From assembly GCA_021810725.1 (NCBI GenBank), contig JAJZIE010000015.1, forward strand, positions 1 to 18,847: a stretch of 18,847 bases of DNA, written 5' to 3'. Every line of letters starts with the position of its first letter. The stretch's first letter is position 1. This document shows, in pieces, positions 13,725 to 18,847 of this stretch. The DNA is from Bacillota bacterium (GTDB lineage Bacteria > Bacillota > Sulfobacillia > JAJZYS01 > JAJYTV01). The notes under the pieces were generated by a model. It worked only from the letters and a program-made list of their open reading frames with translations. It did not search any database and was not told the origin of the DNA. The position numbers were made by a program, and so were the translations under genes.

Positions 13725-14239
13725 TCGCGCTGCGGATCGCGCTGAGCCTGGTGATCGCGCTCGCGGGCTATCAGATCGGTTCGCTCGTGGCGGACCGCCA
13801 GCGCCGCAGGGTGCTCGAGATCGACGCCTGGCAGGCCCTTCTGCATGTGCTGGCCAGCGACGTCTCTTACACCGCCCTGCCGCTCGGCCAGGCACTGCGC
13901 TCGGCGGCGCGCCAGGCCAAGGGGCTCGTGCAGGAGTTTTCGGCCGGCCTCGCCCGGCGACTTGAGGGACACGTGCTGCTGTCGGACGCCTGGCAGGCGG
14001 AGCTCGCGCGCCTGCGGCCGCGAAGCTGCCTCACGCCGGACGATGTCGCGCCGCTGCTCGAGCTCGGTGAGCAACTCGGGCGCTTCGGGCGCGACGAGCA
14101 TCGCGGCTTCTTCCTGCGCTGCCAGGAACGGATGGGCATCCAGAGGCGTGCGGCCGCCGACGAAAGTACCCGCGGAGGGCGGATGTGGCGTACGCTCGGC
14201 GCCGTCGCAGGCGTCGCCCTGGCTCTCGTGCTGCTGTAG
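13721..14239 (+). CDS. spoIIIAB: Stage III sporulation protein SpoIIIAB
   Basis: Membrane component of the SpoIIIA channel, 172 residues, close to the usual length. It has an N-terminal hydrophobic segment (about 3-25), a soluble helical domain with limited resemblance to GspF-type secretion proteins (EIDAWQALLHVLASDVSYTALPLGQALRSAA) and a C-terminal hydrophobic segment (WRTLGAVAGVALALVLL). The family pattern ELGEQLGRFGRDEHRGFFLRCQERM is present near residues 114-138. There is no convincing ribosome site before the ATG, which overlaps the spoIIIAA stop by 4 nt, so translation is probably coupled. Confidence 0.93.
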   Translation: MIALRIALSLVIALAGYQIGSLVADRQRRRVLEIDAWQALLHVLASDVSYTALPLGQALRSAARQAKGLVQEFSAGLARRLEGHVLLSDAWQAELARLRPRSCLTPDDVAPLLELGEQLGRFGRDEHRGFFLRCQERMGIQRRAAADESTRGGRMWRTLGAVAGVALALVLL

Positions 14240-14256
14240 ACGGGGAGGGAACTGCA

Positions 14257-14457
14257 GTGACCATCAACATCGACCTCATCTTCAAGCTCGCCGCGGTCGG
14301 GATCCTGATCGCCGTGATCCACACCGTCCTGACGAAGGCGGGCAAGGACGAGATCGGCCATCTCGTCACCCTCGCCGGCGTCGCGCTCGTGTTCATGGTG
14401 GTGGTGGATCTCCTGACGCAGCTGTTCTCGTCGGTGAAGACGCTCTTCAATCTCTGA
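14257..14457 (+). CDS. spoIIIAC: Stage III sporulation protein SpoIIIAC
   Basis: Small membrane protein of 66 residues with two hydrophobic helices (about 8-25 and 34-58) joined by a short polar turn TKAGKDEIGHL, the SpoIIIAC pattern. It belongs to the SpoIIIAC/AD family of the channel complex. The GTG start at 14257 lies 8 nt after GGAGG (14244-14248). It is preceded by a 17-nt gap after spoIIIAB and followed 18 nt later by spoIIIAD, with which it presumably acts in the mother-cell membrane. Confidence 0.95.
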   Translation: MTINIDLIFKLAAVGILIAVIHTVLTKAGKDEIGHLVTLAGVALVFMVVVDLLTQLFSSVKTLFNL

Positions 14458-14458
14458 C

Positions 14459-14466
14459 GGGGGAGG
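14459..14466 (+). promoter_or_regulatory. Ribosome binding site that fixes a CTG start for spoIIIAD
   Basis: GGGGGAGG overlaps the region just after the spoIIIAC stop and ends 9 nt before CTG at 14476. No ATG, GTG or TTG lies in frame between this site and the conserved N-terminus of SpoIIIAD. The first in-frame GTG is at 14515 and lacks a ribosome site. Confidence 0.65.
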
Positions 14467-14475
14467 TCGTCTCCT

Positions 14476-14862
14476 CTGGCCATTGTCCAGTTCGTCGGCA
14501 TCGCGCTGGCCAGCGTGGTGCTGATCAGCGTCCTCAGGCGCGAGCGCTCCGAATTCGCCGTCCTGCTGTCGCTGGCCGCAGGCGCCGTCCTCTTCCTGCT
14601 CATCCTGCCGGAGCTCGCCCAGGCTCTACGCCTCATCGACCAGCTCGCGATGCTGGCGCACGTGCGCCTCCTCTACCTCGACGTCGTCCTGCGCGTGATC
14701 GGCATCGCCTACCTGGCGGAGTTCGCCGCGCAGGTCGCGCGTGACGCCGGTGAGGGCGCCCTGGCCCAGAAGGTGGAGCTCGGCGGGAAGGTCCTGATCC
14801 TGGTCCTGGCGGTGCCGATCGTCGGCGCGCTCGTGCATCTCGTCTTGGGGGTGGGGCTGTGA
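14476..14862 (+). CDS. spoIIIAD: Stage III sporulation protein SpoIIIAD
   Basis: Integral membrane component of the SpoIIIA channel. Read from CTG at 14476 the protein has 128 residues and begins AIVQFVGIALASVVL after the initiator, which matches the start of known SpoIIIADs of about 130 residues. Further conserved stretches are RSEFAVLLSLAAG, LDVVLRVIGIAYLAEFAAQ, RDAGEGALAQKVELGGKVLILVLAVPI and the C-terminal helix. A GTG start at 14515 would remove 13 residues of the first membrane helix and has no ribosome site. The start codon therefore appears to be CTG, which is rare. The stop overlaps the spoIIIAE GTG by 4 nt. Confidence 0.93.
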   Translation: MAIVQFVGIALASVVLISVLRRERSEFAVLLSLAAGAVLFLLILPELAQALRLIDQLAMLAHVRLLYLDVVLRVIGIAYLAEFAAQVARDAGEGALAQKVELGGKVLILVLAVPIVGALVHLVLGVGL

Positions 14863-16028
14863 GGTGGCTGAGGGCCTGCCTCTTTGCCGCTTTTCTCCTG
14901 TTCGGCTGGGCTGGACTAGCCCACGCCGCGACGCCGCTGCCGATGCCCTCCGCGACGCTGAGTCCGGCGTACGGCGCCGTCCAGTCTTCGCCGCTCAACT
15001 CCTTCCTGCAGCAGGTCAACGAGGCCACCGCCGGCAAGCTGCCTCCCCTTGATCTCGGCAAGATCATCTCCGGCATGGCCCACGGCGGCGGAGCCTACGG
15101 CCCGACGCAGCTCGTGCGCGGCGTCTGGGGCATCGTCGCGGGGGACCTCGTGCAGGAGAGCCGTCTGCTCGGTCAGCTCCTGGCGCTCGGGGTGATCGCG
15201 GCCCTGCTCGAGCTCCTGGCCGAAAGTTTCGACCGGCAGGACGTCAGCCGGTTCGCGACGGCCGCCGTCTACCTGGCGCTCGCGGTTCTGGCGCTCGATG
15301 CCTTCTACCAGGCCGCAAGCCTCGTCGAAAAGAGCGTCGGGCTGATGGTCGGGCTGATGCAGTCCATGCTGCCGCTCGTGACGATGCTGCTGGCCGGGGT
15401 CGGCGCCTTCATGACCGCAGGGCTCTTCCACCCTCTGATGCTGGTGGCGATCAACGTGATCGCCGCGATCGTGCGGGGCCTCGTGATTCCTGCCCTGATC
15501 GCGGGCGTCGTGCTCGAGGTGATCGGCCAAGTCTCGGGCTTCAAGCTGAGCGGCATCGCGACCTTGCTGCGCCAGGTGGGGCTGTGGACGACCGGCGCGG
15601 CCTTGACGCTCTTTGTGGGCCTGATCGCCGTCTACGGGGCGGCGGGCCCGGTGATGGACGGCGTGGCCCTCCGCTCGGGAAAGTTCCTCGCGAACACCTT
15701 CATCCCGGTCGTCGGCAAGCTGTTCTCCGACGCCGCGGAGGCGGTGTTCGGCTCCACCTACCTGCTCAAGGACGCCGTCGGTCTCGTCGGACTGCTCGCC
15801 GTCGGCTACCTGATCGTCGTGCCGATCCTGAAGCTTCTCGTGCTGATCCTCGTCTTCCGGCTCTCGGCCGGCGTCCTGGCTCCGATCGGCAGCAAGACGG
15901 TCGTGGACGCGCTCTCGCAGTTCGCGACAAGCCTCGCGCACCTGGCCATGGCCATGGGCGCGGTCGGCGTGATGTTCTTCCTCTCGATGACCATCGTGTT
16001 CGCCGCGGGCAAGGGGGCCTGGGGCTGA
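14859..16028 (+). CDS. spoIIIAE: Stage III sporulation protein SpoIIIAE
   Basis: Polytopic membrane protein of 389 residues, the largest membrane component of the SpoIIIA channel and of near-typical length. It has an apparent signal sequence (about 1-23, ending AHA), an external stretch of about 80 residues, then several hydrophobic segments between about 110 and 385. Family features include the SPLNSFLQQVNEA region, SMLPLVTMLLAGVG, FHPLMLVAINVIA and the C-terminal SMTIVFAAGKGAWG. The GTG start overlaps the spoIIIAD stop by 4 nt. The stop shares one base with the spoIIIAF ATG (TGATG). Confidence 0.95.
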   Translation: MRWLRACLFAAFLLFGWAGLAHAATPLPMPSATLSPAYGAVQSSPLNSFLQQVNEATAGKLPPLDLGKIISGMAHGGGAYGPTQLVRGVWGIVAGDLVQESRLLGQLLALGVIAALLELLAESFDRQDVSRFATAAVYLALAVLALDAFYQAASLVEKSVGLMVGLMQSMLPLVTMLLAGVGAFMTAGLFHPLMLVAINVIAAIVRGLVIPALIAGVVLEVIGQVSGFKLSGIATLLRQVGLWTTGAALTLFVGLIAVYGAAGPVMDGVALRSGKFLANTFIPVVGKLFSDAAEAVFGSTYLLKDAVGLVGLLAVGYLIVVPILKLLVLILVFRLSAGVLAPIGSKTVVDALSQFATSLAHLAMAMGAVGVMFFLSMTIVFAAGKGAWG

Positions 16029-16540
16029 TGGACTGGCTCTCCTGGCTGCGCGGCATCCTCGTCGTCGCGCTGTTCGGCTGGCTGCTCGAAGCCTTGCAGC
16101 CCGCGAGCGCCATGCGCCGCTATACCCGGCTCGTGATCGGGCTGCTGCTGATGGTGGCGGTCCTGGAGCCCCTGACCGTCGTCCTGAAGCAGCGCCTGCC
16201 CGCCTTGACGGGCAGCTACTGGCACGATCCGGACGTCCAGGGTCTCCTTCAGCAGGGCTCCGTCCTGCAGACCCAGGAGCAGGCCCAGACCGTAAGCCAG
16301 TATCGCAAGGAGATGTCCGAGACCGGCGAGGCGGCCGCCCAGGCGGCGGCCGGCAGCGACGCCCTGTCGGTCTCCGTGACCATCGGCCAGAGCGACGCGC
16401 CCACAGGGGCCGAGGTCACGCTGCGCGGCCACCCGGACGCGACGACGCGGACGGCGGTGCGGCGCGCGGTGGCGACCGCTCTCGGCATTTCCGAGGCCGC
16501 GGTCCGCGTAGATTCAAGCGAAGGAGGCTTGGCACCTTGA
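16028..16540 (+). CDS. spoIIIAF: Stage III sporulation protein SpoIIIAF
   Basis: Membrane-anchored ring-forming component of the SpoIIIA channel. The 170 residues begin with two hydrophobic helices (about 7-22 and 34-55; WLRGILVVALFGWLLEALQP, LVIGLLLMVAVLEPLTVVL). A polar, Gln/Glu-rich linker follows, then a compact C-terminal domain (about 115-165; ALSVSVTIG, TALGISEAAVRVD) resembling the ring-building fold of secretion-system proteins. It is somewhat shorter than B. subtilis SpoIIIAF, mostly in the linker. Its stop overlaps the TTG of spoIIIAG by 4 nt. Confidence 0.93.
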   Translation: MDWLSWLRGILVVALFGWLLEALQPASAMRRYTRLVIGLLLMVAVLEPLTVVLKQRLPALTGSYWHDPDVQGLLQQGSVLQTQEQAQTVSQYRKEMSETGEAAAQAAAGSDALSVSVTIGQSDAPTGAEVTLRGHPDATTRTAVRRAVATALGISEAAVRVDSSEGGLAP

Positions 16541-17097
16541 AGGGCTTACTGGACGGTCTCGACGTCCGTCGGCTGCGCACCTGGCTCGTGCTCGGCATTG
16601 CGGCCGCCGCGGTCCTGCTCATCGTCACCACGTTCTACAGCGCAGCGCCGACCAGCGCTCCCGCAGCGGCCAGCACGACATCCGCGAAGTCCCAGGTCCC
16701 CGGCCAGGACATCATCAACTACCAGAACCTGCTCGCGGGTTCGGTGCAGTCCGCCCTCTCGGCGGTGAAGGGCGCCGGCGCGGTGCGCGTGACGCTCAGC
16801 CTGCGCGGCGGACCCGGCTGGATCTATCAGGTCAACCAGACGACGCGGCGCCAGACGACGGGCACGGGCAACAGCCAGTCGGTCGACACGACGAGCCAGA
16901 CCACCTTGGCCACGGCGGGGTCCGGCCAGACGCCCGTCTTGACGCAGGAGACGGCCCCCAAGGTGGTCGGGGCCCTGATCGTGGCCACAGGCGCAGCGAA
17001 CCCGGTGGTGCGCGAGGAGCTTAGCCAGGCCGCGGAGGCGCTGCTTGACCTGCCCGCGTATGCCATCGAGGTCCTGCCCGCGGGGGTCGGGCGCTGA
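16537..17097 (+). CDS. spoIIIAG: Stage III sporulation protein SpoIIIAG
   Basis: Ring-forming component of the SpoIIIA channel; in B. subtilis its soluble domain forms a large 30-mer ring in the intermembrane space. The 186 residues have one membrane helix (about 17-36), an Ala/Ser/Thr-rich linker, a ring-building half (INYQNLLAGSVQSALSAVKGAGAVRVTLSL), a Thr/Gln/Ser-rich insertion (about 98-135) and a second ring-building half (VVGALIVATGAANPVVREELSQAAEALLDL). The insertion corresponds to the beta-triangle region of the known ring and is shorter here. The TTG start lies 9 nt after AAGGAGG (16521-16527). The stop shares one base with the spoIIIAH ATG. Confidence 0.94.
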   Translation: MKGLLDGLDVRRLRTWLVLGIAAAAVLLIVTTFYSAAPTSAPAAASTTSAKSQVPGQDIINYQNLLAGSVQSALSAVKGAGAVRVTLSLRGGPGWIYQVNQTTRRQTTGTGNSQSVDTTSQTTLATAGSGQTPVLTQETAPKVVGALIVATGAANPVVREELSQAAEALLDLPAYAIEVLPAGVGR

Positions 17098-17603
17098 TGC
17101 CCCGGCTCGACCGCGAGCGGGCCTGGCGCCTCTCGCTGCTGCTGGGCATCCTGCTGCTCATCGCGGTCTACCTCTGGTGGCGCGAACACCCGCAGGCGGA
17201 ACTGCCGCCGCCCGGTACGACGCAGGCCATCACGCGCACCACGGTGGCGCCATCCCTCGATCTTGCGACGGTCGTCAACCTGCGCCTTTCGCGCGACCAG
17301 GCGCAAAGCCGGTCGCTAGCCGACCTGACGCAGATCGCCGAGGTGGCGCAGAGCGACCAGTCCCGCCAGGTGGCGGGGGACCAGGCCGCCGATCTGACCC
17401 GCGTCATGCGCGTCGAGCAGGAAAGCGACGCGGAACTCGCGGCGCGCGGCTACGAGGCCGCAACGGTCATCTCGTCGGGCCAGGCCGAGGTGACGCTGGC
17501 GAATGCCCACCTGGCCCTCAAGGACGTGCTTCGTATCGCATCGACCGTGGAAACGGTGACCGGACTCCCGCCGCAGGCCATCCGCATCATCCCCGGTGGC
17601 TGA
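17097..17603 (+). CDS. spoIIIAH: Stage III sporulation protein SpoIIIAH
   Basis: Mother-cell membrane protein that binds forespore SpoIIQ across the intermembrane space and anchors the feeding-tube channel. The 168 residues contain an N-terminal membrane helix (about 10-28; LSLLLGILLLIAVYLWW), a linker and the YscJ-like domain. That domain includes NLRLSRDQAQSRSLADLTQIA, the helix DLTRVMRVEQESDAELAARGYEAATVI and AHLALKDVLRIASTVETVTGLPPQAIRIIPGG. It is about 50 residues shorter than B. subtilis SpoIIIAH, mainly in the linker. It ends the spoIIIA operon; accC follows after 73 nt. No spoIIQ gene is in this window. Confidence 0.94.
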   Translation: MPRLDRERAWRLSLLLGILLLIAVYLWWREHPQAELPPPGTTQAITRTTVAPSLDLATVVNLRLSRDQAQSRSLADLTQIAEVAQSDQSRQVAGDQAADLTRVMRVEQESDAELAARGYEAATVISSGQAEVTLANAHLALKDVLRIASTVETVTGLPPQAIRIIPGG

Positions 17604-17662
17604 TGCGCAGGCTCTGTGGAGGAATCGCCATTCGGACGGGCGAACATCCTTCTGTTTCACCA

Positions 17663-17669
17663 GGGAGGG
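17663..17669 (+). promoter_or_regulatory. Ribosome binding site of accC with an abnormal start context
   Basis: GGGAGGG is followed directly by ATGATCCATCCGTAAGG. The ATG at 17670 touches the site and opens only a 4-codon frame (MIHP, stop at 17682-17684). The accC frame has a TGA at 17671 and its first GTG at 17686, 16 nt after the site. ATC at 17677 lies 7 nt after the site, at ideal spacing and with the expected N-terminal length. Confidence 0.55.
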
Positions 17670-17676
17670 ATGATCC

Positions 17677-18847
<1,171 letters not shown>

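Noticed and set aside
17624..17656. Possible terminator between spoIIIAH and accC (TCGCC ... GGCGA then a pyrimidine-rich run)
   Set aside because: The stem is only about 5 bp with a 9-nt loop, and the run (TCCTTCTGTTT) is not a real U-tract. Readthrough into accC is more likely.

Overview
The window is a GC-rich chromosomal segment from an endospore-forming bacterium of the Bacillota. The plus strand carries the complete spoIIIA operon (spoIIIAA to spoIIIAH), which is found only in spore formers, followed by a biotin carboxylase gene. Upstream are aroQ, an Xaa-Pro peptidase gene and efp in the order familiar from the Bacillus subtilis chromosome. GC-rich third codon positions, many GTG/TTG starts and S-layer-homology proteins suggest a high-GC lineage such as the Symbiobacterium/Thermaerobacter/Limnochorda group. 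That placement is inference; no rRNA is present.

Layout. (1) 1-3104, minus strand: transketolase then transaldolase with an 8-nt overlap, a non-oxidative pentose-phosphate pair; transaldolase runs off the left edge. (2) 3105-3212: divergent control region with an extended -10 for tkt and a small inverted repeat. (3) 3213-6025, plus strand: membrane-anchored thioredoxin-fold protein, aroQ, an M24 peptidase, efp. (4) 6045-6086: hairpin between convergent genes. (5) 6111-12651, minus strand: a SAM methyltransferase and two tandem paralogous secreted proteins. Each paralogue has three SLH motifs, a beta-rich middle and repeats of an FN3 plus Ig-like unit with an exact 200-residue period (three units in one, two in the other). 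(6) 12765-17603, plus strand: spoIIIAA-AB-AC-AD-AE-AF-AG-AH, tightly packed, building the mother-cell side of the feeding-tube channel (SpoIIIA-SpoIIQ) during engulfment. (7) 17677 to the right edge: accC-like biotin carboxylase, without accB or a yqhY-like gene between it and spoIIIAH.

The main departure from known synteny is that the efp-spoIIIA neighbourhood is split by an opposite-strand block of cell-surface genes. Other points of interest are the 200-residue repeat architecture and its copy-number difference, a charge-inverted loop between the paralogues, a possible pair of mutually exclusive hairpins at one S-layer gene's ribosome binding site, and apparent non-standard start codons (CTG for spoIIIAD, ATC or a disturbed start for accC).

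No tRNA, rRNA, CRISPR array or insertion sequence was seen. No gene-free stretch exceeds 300 bases; the longest are 9066-9254 and 11601-11748.
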